Positions 8,411 to 18,108 of a stretch of 64,000 bases of DNA are shown here, in pieces; position 1 is the stretch's first letter; every line of letters starts with the position of its first letter. This DNA comes from Mitsuaria sp. PDC51 (GTDB lineage Bacteria; Pseudomonadota; Gammaproteobacteria; Burkholderiales; Burkholderiaceae_C), in contig NZ_FOZE01000002.1 of NCBI RefSeq assembly GCF_900113225.1, positions 1,116,001 to 1,180,000 of the forward strand. The letters run 5' to 3'. The notes below the pieces were generated by a model. It searched no databases and had not been told where the DNA came from. It saw nothing but the letters and a program-made list of their open reading frames with translations. The position numbers and the translations under genes are program-made.

Positions 8411-8887
8411 TCAGCGGCGCTCGGGCGGCGGCACGTTGTCCTCGCGGACCGGCGCGTACGGGCCGATGATCCGGTAGCTCTGCTGCAGGCGGCAGACCAC
8501 CTCGACCGGCGTGCTCCACCAGGTGGCCGGCCGCACGCGCCAGTCCTTCATCGCCAGGTTGTTGTGGTTGATGAACGCGCGGGCCGGGCCCTCGGCGGCG
8601 GTCAGCGGCGTGACCCGTCCCTGCGCGTCGACGCGGAACTCGACGACCACGTCGCCGCTGTACGCGTTCATGTGCTGCGTGGCCGGATACATGGTCTTGC
8701 TGCCGAACTCGAGGTAGGGCGGGACGTCGTAGTTGCCCTTGCAGCCGGCGAGCGGGCCGGGCTGCAGCACGTTCTCCTCGTCGTAGGCGCGGCCGAACGG
8801 ATTGAGCGGCTGCGAGGCGCAGGCCGCGAGCAGCGCGGACAGGAGCAACGCGGCGGCGCGCGCCGCTGATCCGGAGCGATCGATCAT
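8411..8887 (-). CDS. Lipoprotein with TonB C-terminal-like domain
   Basis: 158 residues. The N-terminus AALLLSALLAACAS is a type II signal peptide with lipobox LAAC, so the mature protein should be lipid-anchored at Cys 22 or so. From residue 70 on, SGDVVVEFRVDAQGRV resembles the beta-hairpin of TonB C-terminal domains, and WRVRPATWWSTPVEV continues that pattern. It lacks a TonB proline-rich spacer and transmembrane anchor, so it is not a canonical energy transducer. Convergent with MocR; function unknown. Confidence 0.7.
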   Translation of the reverse strand: MIDRSGSAARAAALLLSALLAACASQPLNPFGRAYDEENVLQPGPLAGCKGNYDVPPYLEFGSKTMYPATQHMNAYSGDVVVEFRVDAQGRVTPLTAAEGPARAFINHNNLAMKDWRVRPATWWSTPVEVVCRLQQSYRIIGPYAPVREDNVPPPERR

Positions 8888-8988
8888 CTGGGGCCTCCCT
8901 GGCCGTGTTCCCTGTCGCGCGAGGCTCGCCCGACGCGGTGTGTCCTTGTCGGGCCGGATGCTAGCGGCGGCGCCTAAGATCCGCGCTC

Positions 8989-9774
8989 ATGACCATCCCT
9001 AGCCCCTCCTCCCCCACCGACCTGGGCGCCGCGCTCGCCCAGGCCTGGTCCGACGACACGCTGCTGGACGACACCGCCTGGTCGCTCCCCGACGAGGCCG
9101 CCGCCTACGCGGCGCAGGCCGAGCTCGCGCAGCGGCTCGACTGGCTGGCGCCGGGACGCGTTCAGTTCTGGAAGTGTGGCGGCTCGTCGCGCGATGGCGC
9201 GCTGGGCAGGTCGCCGCTGCCGCCCCTGCGCGCCCGCGAGGTGCGCGGCCTGCGCAACGGCGGCGACTTCGGTGACCTGTCCCTGATCGGCGCGGAGGCC
9301 GAGATCGCATTGCGCCTCGGGCGCGACGTCACGCCCGAGATGGCCGCTGCGCTGGTGCCCGGCCAGGCCGAGCACCTGATCGATGCGATGTGCGTCGCCG
9401 TCGAATGGCTGGGTTCGCGCTGGCAGCGCGGCCTGGGCGCCGACAACCTGCTGCGCCTGGCCGATGCGCAGACGCATGGCGCGCTGGCGCTGGGCCCGTG
9501 GCAGGCGTGGAAGCCGGGTCACGACTGGGCGAACCAGTCTTGCGAGCTGATCGTCGGCGACCAGGCGCCGATGGCGGGTACCGGCGGCCATGGCCTGAAC
9601 GATCCCGCCTGGGTCGTGGCCGGATGGCTTCAAGCGGCGACGCGCACTGGCCTGACCGTGCCGGCGGGCAGTGTCGTCACGACGGGCTCCTGGCGCGTTG
9701 CCACGAAGCTGTCGAAGGGGGTGACGGTGACGGCGCGCTACGCCGGTCTCGGCGACCTCACGGTCAAGTCCTGA
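8989..9774 (+). CDS. 2-keto-4-pentenoate hydratase / FAH-family protein
   Basis: 261 residues. The region LIGAEAEIALRLGRDVTPEM near 105 carries the metal-binding E-x-E motif of the fumarylacetoacetate hydrolase fold. AVEWLGSRW, LGADNLLRLADAQTHGALALGP and PAGSVVTTGSW match the hydratase branch (MhpD/DmpE type, and 4-oxalocrotonate decarboxylase). It is a lone gene with no meta-cleavage neighbours, so the reaction is only a family-level call. The start is the ATG at 8989. Confidence 0.8.
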   Translation: MTIPSPSSPTDLGAALAQAWSDDTLLDDTAWSLPDEAAAYAAQAELAQRLDWLAPGRVQFWKCGGSSRDGALGRSPLPPLRAREVRGLRNGGDFGDLSLIGAEAEIALRLGRDVTPEMAAALVPGQAEHLIDAMCVAVEWLGSRWQRGLGADNLLRLADAQTHGALALGPWQAWKPGHDWANQSCELIVGDQAPMAGTGGHGLNDPAWVVAGWLQAATRTGLTVPAGSVVTTGSWRVATKLSKGVTVTARYAGLGDLTVKS

Positions 9775-9875
9775 CGCACCCCTCGGTCGCAAATCCGCCG
9801 CACGCGGTGATGTCTCGGGGCGCGGACAGGGCTTGGGGGTCCAGGAGGGAGCCCCCATGCCCTGGCAGTGCCGAG

Positions 9876-10010
9876 CTCGGTGCTGGCGGTCCGGGCACCT
9901 TGCTCCGTACCAGCACTCCGGGCGCCACGCTCGGTGCTGACAGTCCGGGCGCCGAGTTCGTTGCCACCAGTCAGGGCGCCACGCCCGGTGCTGGCAGTCC
10001 GGCCGCCTCC
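9876..10010. repeat. 27-bp degenerate tandem repeat, five units
   Basis: Five imperfect 27-base units start at 9876, 9903, 9930, 9957 and 9984, built around CGGTGCTGGCAGTCCGGGCG with a following CCACGCT-like step. A partial unit precedes them. It fills the gap between the convergent hydratase and uup genes and ends two bases before the uup stop codon. Because the period is a multiple of three, all frames show a nine-residue repeat, but none has a gene-like start. Confidence 0.75.
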
Positions 10011-10011
10011 C

Positions 10012-11895
<1,884 letters not shown>

Positions 11896-11924
11896 CGGGG
11901 GATTGTCCTCGATGGGCGGGGACG

Positions 11925-11966
11925 CCCCCTCACCCCGGCCCTCTCCCCCTCCCGGGGGCGAGGGAG
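11925..11966. repeat. REP-like palindromic repeat, copy 1
   Basis: A CCCTCACCCC-GGCCCTCTCCCCC-GGGGGCGAGGGAG element in the gap between the AraC and uup genes. It resembles the dispersed palindromes common between genes in proteobacteria. A second, inverted copy lies at 25280-25319. The stem could also act as a transcription barrier. Confidence 0.55.
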
Positions 11967-11988
11967 TCCCGCCCGGGCGCTGCGGCGG

Positions 11989-12879
11989 TCAGACCCAGAC
12001 GCGGTAGGCCCAGAAGGCTTCCTCCTCGGCGACGCGGCGGCGCAGTTCCTCGGGGCTGAAACCGCTCAGGCGCCGGGTCTCGCGGCACAGGTGCGCCTGG
12101 TCGGCGTAGCCGTGGTCCTGGGCCAGGGCGCTCCAGATCACGGCGTCGTCGTCCTCGTCGCGCCGGCGCACCTCGTGGAAGGCGGCCTCGGCGCGGCTGA
12201 CCAGCCGCAGCGCGCGCAGGCTCTGGCCGCTCCACTGCTTGATGCGACGCTCGGCCTGGCGGACGCTGCGCCCGTGCCCCGCCGCGATCGCGCGCAGGGC
12301 CAGGCGCTGCATCCAGCCGGCGTAACCGCGCGGCGGCGGGTCGTCGGCAAGCACCGCCGCGCGCACCGTCCGCCAGCGCGGCAGCAGGAAGGCCTCGAGC
12401 GTGCGACGCGCCGTCGCTTCGTCGCCGGCCTCGCGCATCGCCGCGTCGAGCGCACGCCAGGCCGGATCGTCGATGACCGACAGCGGCACCATGCGGTCCT
12501 TCAGCGCGCCGATGTCCAGGCCGGTCATCGCCTGCAGCGCCTCCGGCCGGATCGCGACCATGAAGGCCCGGCCGTCCGGCGTCGACTGGAAACGACGGGG
12601 CCCGCTGCGCGGTCCGCCGAGCACGCCGGCCGGCAGCCAGTCGCCAGGCTCGCCGCCGAGGCCCAGCTCACGCACGCGGCCGCTGAGCGTCCAGCTCAGG
12701 CCGCACAACGGCGTGGCGGGGAACCAGCTCTGGCACTGCGCCTCGGTGAGCGCGGGCGCCGATGGGCCAGCCACCTCTCCGGCGAGGTCGCGCCAGAGGT
12801 AGGCGTACACGCAGCCTTCCAGGGCGCGCGAAGGGATGCGCAGGCGGGCGATGGTGCCGGGGTGGAGGGAAGCGTCCAT
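11989..12879 (-). CDS. AraC family transcriptional regulator
   Basis: 296 residues from MDASLHPGTIARL. The C-terminal ~100 residues hold two helix-turn-helix units: RSVRQAERRIKQWSGQSLRALRLVSR, then DHGYADQAHLCRETRRLSGFSPEEL, the classic second AraC helix pair (G-ydqsHfcR-fkr-G-sP). The N-terminal half has no recognisable effector motif beyond an AraC-like cupin remnant (WFPATPLCGLSWTLSG). Regulatory target unknown; it is divergent from the P450 gene 111 bases away, which is a reasonable guess. Confidence 0.85.
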   Translation of the reverse strand: MDASLHPGTIARLRIPSRALEGCVYAYLWRDLAGEVAGPSAPALTEAQCQSWFPATPLCGLSWTLSGRVRELGLGGEPGDWLPAGVLGGPRSGPRRFQSTPDGRAFMVAIRPEALQAMTGLDIGALKDRMVPLSVIDDPAWRALDAAMREAGDEATARRTLEAFLLPRWRTVRAAVLADDPPPRGYAGWMQRLALRAIAAGHGRSVRQAERRIKQWSGQSLRALRLVSRAEAAFHEVRRRDEDDDAVIWSALAQDHGYADQAHLCRETRRLSGFSPEELRRRVAEEEAFWAYRVWV

Positions 12880-12990
12880 GGCGCCGCAGTCTAGAGGCGT
12901 CGCGCCCGCGGCGACGAGGCTCACTCGAAGCCCCTGTCATGTCGCTTCGATTCAAGACGCGGCGCCGGGTCGCCGCCACGATGCCCTCCC

Positions 12991-14412
12991 ATGAGCCATG
13001 TCCTGCCGATCCCCGCTCCCATTCCTGGTCCTTCCACCCGCTGGGGCGGGTTGCCCGAGGTCCTCGCGCTGCGCCGTGACTACCTGGGCCATCTCCGCCA
13101 CTTGCAGCGGCGTTATGGTGACGTGGTCCACCAGCGGCTGCTCGGCCTGGACGACTTCTGCTTCTTCCATCCCGACCATGTGCGCGAGCTGCTGATCGCC
13201 GGCCACGAGGGGCTGATCCGCTGGGAGCGAGCGACCGCGGTGTTCGCGGATGCGCACGGCCACAGCGTGCTGGTGGCCGAGGGGCCCGCGTGGCAGCGCC
13301 AGCGCAAGCTGCTGCAGCCGGGCTTCTCGCCGCAGCGGGTGACCGGCTTCGTGCCGCTGATGGTCGAGGCCGCACGGCGCGCGCTGGAACGCCTGCCCGA
13401 CGCGGCCATCGGCTCGAACGGCGGCTCGAACGGCAGCTCGGGCGAGGCCCGGGCCGTGACGCTCGACTTCGAGTCGCTCATGACGCTGCTCACGATGGAC
13501 GTGATCCTGCGGACGCTGTTCTCCGCCGGCGAGGGCGATGCGGCGGTGGCCGAGGCGGCCTGGGCCGTGCACGAGCTCGGCAAGGTCGCGATGGGCGAGA
13601 TGTACGTGCCGGTCAGCGCGCCGCTGTGGGCGCCCTGGAAGCGGGGCAAGCGCCGCGCGCTGCGATCGCTGGACGGGCTGATCCGCGGTCACCTCGCGAT
13701 ACGGCGCGAGCACGCCCGCCAGGGCGGTCCGGCGCCGGACGACCTGCTGGCGATGCTGATGGCGCTGCGCGACGAGCACGGCGCGCCACTCGACGACACC
13801 GCCCTGCGCGACGAATGCATGACGACCTTCCTGGCCGGCCATGAGACCAGCGCCGCCGCGCTGACCTGGTGGGGCTGGTGCATGGCCGCCCACCCCGACG
13901 CCCAGCGGCGCGCGGCCGACGAGGTGGACGCGGTGCTCGGCGGTCGTGAGCCTGGGGCGGCGGACCTGACGCGGCTGCCCTGGCTGAGCCTGTGCATCAA
14001 GGAGACGCTGCGGCTGTTCCCGCCGGCGCCGGCGCTGTTCTCGCGCCGGACCACGCAGCCGCTGGACATCGCCGGCCTGCGGCTGCCGCGCGGGGCGATG
14101 CTGCGCCTGACACCCGGCCTGATCCAGCGCGACCCGCGCTGGTTCGACGAGCCGGAATCCTTCCGCCCGGAGCGCTTCGATCCGGCGGCCGGCCATCGCG
14201 AGATCCCGCGCGGCGCCTGGATGCCCTTCGGCGCCGGGCCCCGGGTGTGCCTGGGCAGCCACTTCGCGCTGATGGAGATCACGCTGATCGCCGCGATGGT
14301 GCTGCAGCGGTATCGCCTCGCGTCCGTGCCCGGGGCGCCCGCGCCCGAGCCGGTGCTCAACATCACGCTGCGCCCGGCCACGCCCCTTCGCCTGCGGTTG
14401 CTGCCGCGCTGA
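12991..14412 (+). CDS. Cytochrome P450
   Basis: 473 residues, soluble, with no N-terminal anchor. All P450 landmarks are present: the oxygen-activating I-helix FLAGHETSAAALTW near residue 280, the K-helix ETLR (IKETLRLFPPAP) near 340, the PERF motif (FRPERFDPAAG) near 395, and the heme-cysteine loop FGAGPRVCLGSHFA near 415. The sequence is closest in style to CYP102/CYP4-like long bacterial P450s. No ferredoxin gene is adjacent. A small GS-rich insert (SNGGSNGSSGEA) near 143 is a flexible loop. Substrate unknown. Confidence 0.93.
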   Translation: MSHVLPIPAPIPGPSTRWGGLPEVLALRRDYLGHLRHLQRRYGDVVHQRLLGLDDFCFFHPDHVRELLIAGHEGLIRWERATAVFADAHGHSVLVAEGPAWQRQRKLLQPGFSPQRVTGFVPLMVEAARRALERLPDAAIGSNGGSNGSSGEARAVTLDFESLMTLLTMDVILRTLFSAGEGDAAVAEAAWAVHELGKVAMGEMYVPVSAPLWAPWKRGKRRALRSLDGLIRGHLAIRREHARQGGPAPDDLLAMLMALRDEHGAPLDDTALRDECMTTFLAGHETSAAALTWWGWCMAAHPDAQRRAADEVDAVLGGREPGAADLTRLPWLSLCIKETLRLFPPAPALFSRRTTQPLDIAGLRLPRGAMLRLTPGLIQRDPRWFDEPESFRPERFDPAAGHREIPRGAWMPFGAGPRVCLGSHFALMEITLIAAMVLQRYRLASVPGAPAPEPVLNITLRPATPLRLRLLPR

Positions 14413-14547
14413 ATCTTTTATTCGTGGACGCCCGCCGGCCGGGGCCGTAGCGTGGCGGCCATGCCCTCGTCACGCCGCCCTGCCCGACCGCTCACCCGAC
14501 CGCTCACCCAGCCGCACGCACGACCGCAGGCTCAACCGTTCCCCCAG

Positions 14548-15189
14548 TCACCCGCGCGGCGCCTCGCTCCGCACGCCGGGCGCCGCCGCCCCCGCGCGCC
14601 CCGCATCGATGGCGGCATCGTCCTCGGCGACCGTCTCGGCCAACCGCACGAAGCTGCCGTCGGACAACTGGAAGCGCACCCATCGCATCCGGCTCCGGAG
14701 GATGGGCATGTCCTGCTCGGTGGCCGCGCCGGTCTCGAACTCCACCGCGCCGGGCGCCGGCTCGTACCAGCCCAGCGCGTCCAGCCGGGCTTCCTGCGCC
14801 ACGATCTCGGGCGTGGCGTAGCACCACAACGCGCGGCCGATCAGTTCGGCGCGCGGCAGTCGGCAGTGCCGCTCCCGCGCGCGGGACATCGCCAGCAGCC
14901 GGTGGCTCAGGTCGCAGATCAGGTGCACCGGCACCGGCGCGCGTTCGACGAGCCGGCCGAGTTCGAAGTCGGCCGCGCTGTCCAGCCGCGCGGCCATCAA
15001 CCGGCGCAGCGCCTGCTGCTCCTCCAGCGACGGCGCCGCCAGTCCCGATTCCCAGCGCGACACGGTCGTCTGCGAGACGCGCATCTCGGCCGCGACCGCG
15101 CCTTGCTTCAGGCGGCGCAGCGTTCGCCACAGCCGCAGGCTGCGGCCGAGCTGACGAGCATCGCAGGACAACAGCGGCGATTCATTCAT
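14548..15189 (-). CDS. XRE-type helix-turn-helix regulator
   Basis: 213 residues. Residues 10-65 are an XRE DNA-binding domain (GRSLRLWRTLRRLKQGAVAA, then VSQTTVSRWESGLAAPSLEE). The remainder, with ALWCYATPEIVAQEARLDALGW and RWVRFQLSDGSFVRLAE, looks like a PAS-like or small sensory domain of unknown ligand. It is divergent from the MFS gene 128 bases away and may control it. Confidence 0.8.
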   Translation of the reverse strand: MNESPLLSCDARQLGRSLRLWRTLRRLKQGAVAAEMRVSQTTVSRWESGLAAPSLEEQQALRRLMAARLDSAADFELGRLVERAPVPVHLICDLSHRLLAMSRARERHCRLPRAELIGRALWCYATPEIVAQEARLDALGWYEPAPGAVEFETGAATEQDMPILRSRMRWVRFQLSDGSFVRLAETVAEDDAAIDAGRAGAAAPGVRSEAPRG

Positions 15190-15317
15190 GGCACAGGCAC
15201 CGGGAAGTCATTGAGCAGTGGCGAGGCGGTCACGTCCAGCGCGCGCACCCCGTCGCCATCGAGGGAAACGGAGGTCGACACGCCTCGCGTCGACCGGATC
15301 GGCACGGGAGGGCCGAA

Positions 15318-16586
15318 GTGAGGATTCTGCTGTACTACCTCTGCGGCGTGTTCGCCGCGGCCCAACTGGGCAAGCTGGCGGCGCTGTCGCCGCCGATCGC
15401 GCGCGAGCTCCAGCTCGGGCTGGCGGCCATGGCCGCGCTGACCTCGCTGCTGGAGGTCTGCGGCGCGACGCTGGGCGGCGTCGCCGGACGCTGGCTGCCG
15501 CGTGTCGGGCTCCGATCCAGCCTGTCCGTGGCGGTGCTCGCGCTCGCCATCGGCGCGGCGGCCAGCGCCTTCGCGCAGGACCTCGTGACGCTGGCGCTGG
15601 CGAGGCTGGTCGAGAGCCTGGGTTATCTCGCGATCGTCGTCGCAGCGCCCGTGCTGATCGCCCGCGCGGCCGAGGGCCGACGGCAGGCGGCCGCGATGGC
15701 GCTGTGGAGCACCTTCGTGCCGGTGGGCATGGCCGTGGGCGCCTGGGCCTACGCATGGACGGCGGGCGCGGTCGGCTGGCGCCTCGCGCAGGCGTTGAGC
15801 GTGGCGGGCGGCTTGCTGCTGTGGGTGAGCCTGCGCGCGATGGCAGCGGGCGATGCCGCAACAAGGAGAGCCGCATCGGCGACATCGGCGACCGCGCCGG
15901 TAGCGCCTGCGGCACCAGCGCCGCCGCCATCGCCTGGCGCGACCGGCGCTTTGCTATGGGCCCTGGTGGCGGCCTTCGGCGCCTACGCGGTGGCCGAGGT
16001 CGGCCTGCTCGCGCTGCTGCCCAGCCTGCTCACCCAGGGCGGCATGCCGCTGGCCACGGCCGGCGGCTGGACCGCCGCCGCCGCGCTCGCCAACGTGCCG
16101 GCCAGCGCGATCGGCGCGTGGCTGCTGAAGCGCCGCGGCGCGCTGTCGCCGGCCATCGCGGTGGCCATGGCGGTCTCGCTGGGACTGTCGGGCCTGCTGT
16201 TCCTGGCCGCCCTGCGCGACGGCGGCCAGGCGTCCACCCAGGCGCTGCTCGCGATCGCCGTCAACGCGGCCTCGGGCGTGTTCCCGAGCCTGGTCTTCGC
16301 GCTGCTGCCGCTGGCCGCGCGCGCGCCGGAGCGCCTCGCGCTGGCCAGCGGACGGCTGACGCAGTTCGGCGCCTCGGGCGCGCTGCTGGGTCCGCCGCTG
16401 ATGGGCGCGGTGGTCGAGCGCTGGGGCTGGAGCGCCGCCGGCGGGCTCGCGCTGGCGCTGTCGGCGCTGGCGATCCCGCTGGCGCTCTTCGCCTGGCGGC
16501 GGCTCGCTCAGTCGTCCGAGGAGAAGCCGGACGCCTGCACGATCGGCCCCCACTGCCCGCGCTCGGCCGCCAGCCGCCGCGCGTAG
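15318..16586 (+). CDS. MFS transporter
   Basis: 422 residues, about 12 hydrophobic segments (AALTSLLEVCGATLGGVAGRW, LVTLALARLVESLGYLAIVV, LLWALVAAFGAYAVAEVGLLA and others). The start is the GTG at 15318, with GGGAGG seven bases upstream. It is probably an inner-membrane efflux or uptake carrier of the CynX/AraJ-like group; substrate unknown. Its last 79 bases overlap the 3' end of the convergent Bug gene, and the final ~25 residues after the last helix (SSEEKPDACTIGPHC...) are antisense to that coding sequence, so the tail may be a late extension. Confidence 0.82.
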   Translation: MRILLYYLCGVFAAAQLGKLAALSPPIARELQLGLAAMAALTSLLEVCGATLGGVAGRWLPRVGLRSSLSVAVLALAIGAAASAFAQDLVTLALARLVESLGYLAIVVAAPVLIARAAEGRRQAAAMALWSTFVPVGMAVGAWAYAWTAGAVGWRLAQALSVAGGLLLWVSLRAMAAGDAATRRAASATSATAPVAPAAPAPPPSPGATGALLWALVAAFGAYAVAEVGLLALLPSLLTQGGMPLATAGGWTAAAALANVPASAIGAWLLKRRGALSPAIAVAMAVSLGLSGLLFLAALRDGGQASTQALLAIAVNAASGVFPSLVFALLPLAARAPERLALASGRLTQFGASGALLGPPLMGAVVERWGWSAAGGLALALSALAIPLALFAWRRLAQSSEEKPDACTIGPHCPRSAASRRA

Positions 16587-17503
16587 TCCGCCGGCGCCAT
16601 CGCCAGCGGCTCAAACCCCAGCTTGGCCAGGCCGTCCACGACCTGCTTCTCGCGCAGCGCGACCCGGATCAGGTCGAAGACCTTGTCGACGACGGCGGCC
16701 GGCGTCTTCGACGGCAGGAAGATCCCGTAGCTTTCCAAGCCGACGATAGCCTTGAAGCCCTGTTCGGCGAAGGTCGGCACCTCGGGAGTGAAGCGCGAGC
16801 GCTCATGGTCGGTCACGCCCAGGATGCGCAGCCGGCCGCTGGCCAGGTGGGGCAGGAAGTCGCCGAGGATGAAGCAGCCCGAGGCGATCTGGCCGCCCAT
16901 CAGGTCCTGCAGCCCGGGCGCCGCGCCCCGGTACGGCACGTGGGCCAGCGTGATGCCGGCGGCGCGCTTGAACTGGTCGCCGAGGAAGTGCGGCATCGCG
17001 CCCGCGGCGGGCGAGGCGTAGGACGACTGCTCCGGATGCGCCTTGGCCCAGGCGACGAAGTCGCCGAGCGTCTTCACCGAGGCGGGGACCATCGGCCCGA
17101 CGCCGAAGCCGCAGGTCGCGTTGCAGATCGGCGAGACCGCGATCGCGTCGCTCTCCGCCTTGTAGGCCAGCTTGCGATAGACATGCGGATAGATGGTGAA
17201 CATCGAGGACGGGCTCAGCAGCATCGTGCCGCCGTCCGCCGGCGCGTCCTTGAGCGCAGCCACCGCCAGGCGTCCGCCCGCGCCGACGCGCTGTTCGACC
17301 AGCACCGCCTCGGCCAGCCGGCCGCGCCAGGCCTCGGAGAGCCGGCGCGCGATCACGTCGGTGGAGCCGCCGGCGGGGAAGCCGACCAGGATGCGCGGCA
17401 TCGCCGCGGTCTGCGCGCGCAGCGGTCCGGCCAGCCCGGCCAACGCGGCGCCGAGCAGCAGGCCGGCATCGCGGCGGGTGAGCAGTCGTTCCGGGTCGTT
17501 CAT
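16508..17503 (-). CDS. Bug-family tripartite tricarboxylate-type solute receptor
   Basis: 331 residues. It starts with a twin-arginine-like leader (LTRRDAGLLLGAALAGLAGP), then the Bug/TctC core: ILVGFPAGGSTDVIARRLSE near 40, VEQRVGAGGRLAVAAL near 70, and HVPYRGAAPGLQDLMGGQI near 190. These periplasmic proteins bind small carboxylates, often without a dedicated TctAB. Two starts are possible: ATG at 17503 (TGATG coupling to MarR) or GTG at 17506. It overlaps the MFS gene tail-to-tail. Together with the MarR gene it forms a two-gene operon divergent from a flavin monooxygenase, suggesting uptake of the aromatic or carboxylate substrate. Confidence 0.88.
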   Translation of the reverse strand: MNDPERLLTRRDAGLLLGAALAGLAGPLRAQTAAMPRILVGFPAGGSTDVIARRLSEAWRGRLAEAVLVEQRVGAGGRLAVAALKDAPADGGTMLLSPSSMFTIYPHVYRKLAYKAESDAIAVSPICNATCGFGVGPMVPASVKTLGDFVAWAKAHPEQSSYASPAAGAMPHFLGDQFKRAAGITLAHVPYRGAAPGLQDLMGGQIASGCFILGDFLPHLASGRLRILGVTDHERSRFTPEVPTFAEQGFKAIVGLESYGIFLPSKTPAAVVDKVFDLIRVALREKQVVDGLAKLGFEPLAMAPADYARRLAAERGQWGPIVQASGFSSDD

Positions 17504-18024
17504 CACTTGTCTCCGTCGTCGTTGTTGTTGGCCGCCGCCATCGCGGCCAGCCGCTCGAGGTCCAGCTTCAACAGCGCGGCGCGATCGCCCAGGCCGCGCA
17601 TCAGGCGCTCGTCGTGCGCACGCACGCGGCGCTCGAGCTCCGCCAGCTTGCGCTTGCCGGCCGCCGTCAGGAACAGCCCCCAGCTGCGGGCGTCCTCGGC
17701 ATCGTCCTGGCGCTCCACCCAGCCGCGGGCGGTCAGCCAGTCGGTCAGGCGCAGCGCGCCGCTGCGGTGCAGGCCCATCGCCTGTGCCAGCAGTCCCTGC
17801 CGCATGCCCGGGTTCCGGCCCACGAGCACCAGCGCCGCGAAGCGCGGCGGACTCACGTCCAGGCCGGCGGTGGCGCGATAGAAGTCCACGTACAACGCGA
17901 TCTGCGCCCGGCGCAGCGCGTAGCCGAGCAGCTCGTCGAGCACCCCGTAGTCCAGCCCGGGAACGGGCAGCAGCGGGCCGCCAGGCGGCTCGGCGACGGT
18001 CTTGGGCGAGCGGGTACGACTCAT
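17503..18024 (-). CDS. MarR family transcriptional regulator
   Basis: 173 residues from MSRTRSPK. The winged helix spans VSPPRFAALVLVGRNPGMRQ through GLHRSGALRLTDWLTARGWVERQDDAEDARSWGLFLTAAGKRKL, with the MarR wing residues D-x-R in place. It is divergent from the flavin monooxygenase across 84 bases that contain a MarR-like palindrome, so it likely represses both directions in response to an aromatic ligand. Confidence 0.87.
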   Translation of the reverse strand: MSRTRSPKTVAEPPGGPLLPVPGLDYGVLDELLGYALRRAQIALYVDFYRATAGLDVSPPRFAALVLVGRNPGMRQGLLAQAMGLHRSGALRLTDWLTARGWVERQDDAEDARSWGLFLTAAGKRKLAELERRVRAHDERLMRGLGDRAALLKLDLERLAAMAAANNNDDGDK

Positions 18025-18043
18025 GGCAATGAGCTTAGATACT

Positions 18044-18058
18044 GTTGCATAGCGCAAC
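18044..18058. promoter_or_regulatory. Palindromic operator, probable MarR site
   Basis: GTTGC-ATAGC-GCAAC is a perfect inverted repeat with five-base arms and a five-base spacer, placed between the divergent marR and monooxygenase starts. TTGC/GCAA arms are characteristic of MarR-family operators. Confidence 0.55.
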
Positions 18059-18108
18059 TATCTCGCTTACCCTGACCCGATCGATTCCCCTGGAGCCCGG
18101 AGACGCCC

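Noticed and set aside
9876-10010. CRISPR array
   Set aside because: The repeats are contiguous 27-base units without unique spacers and with many mismatches; no cas gene is nearby.
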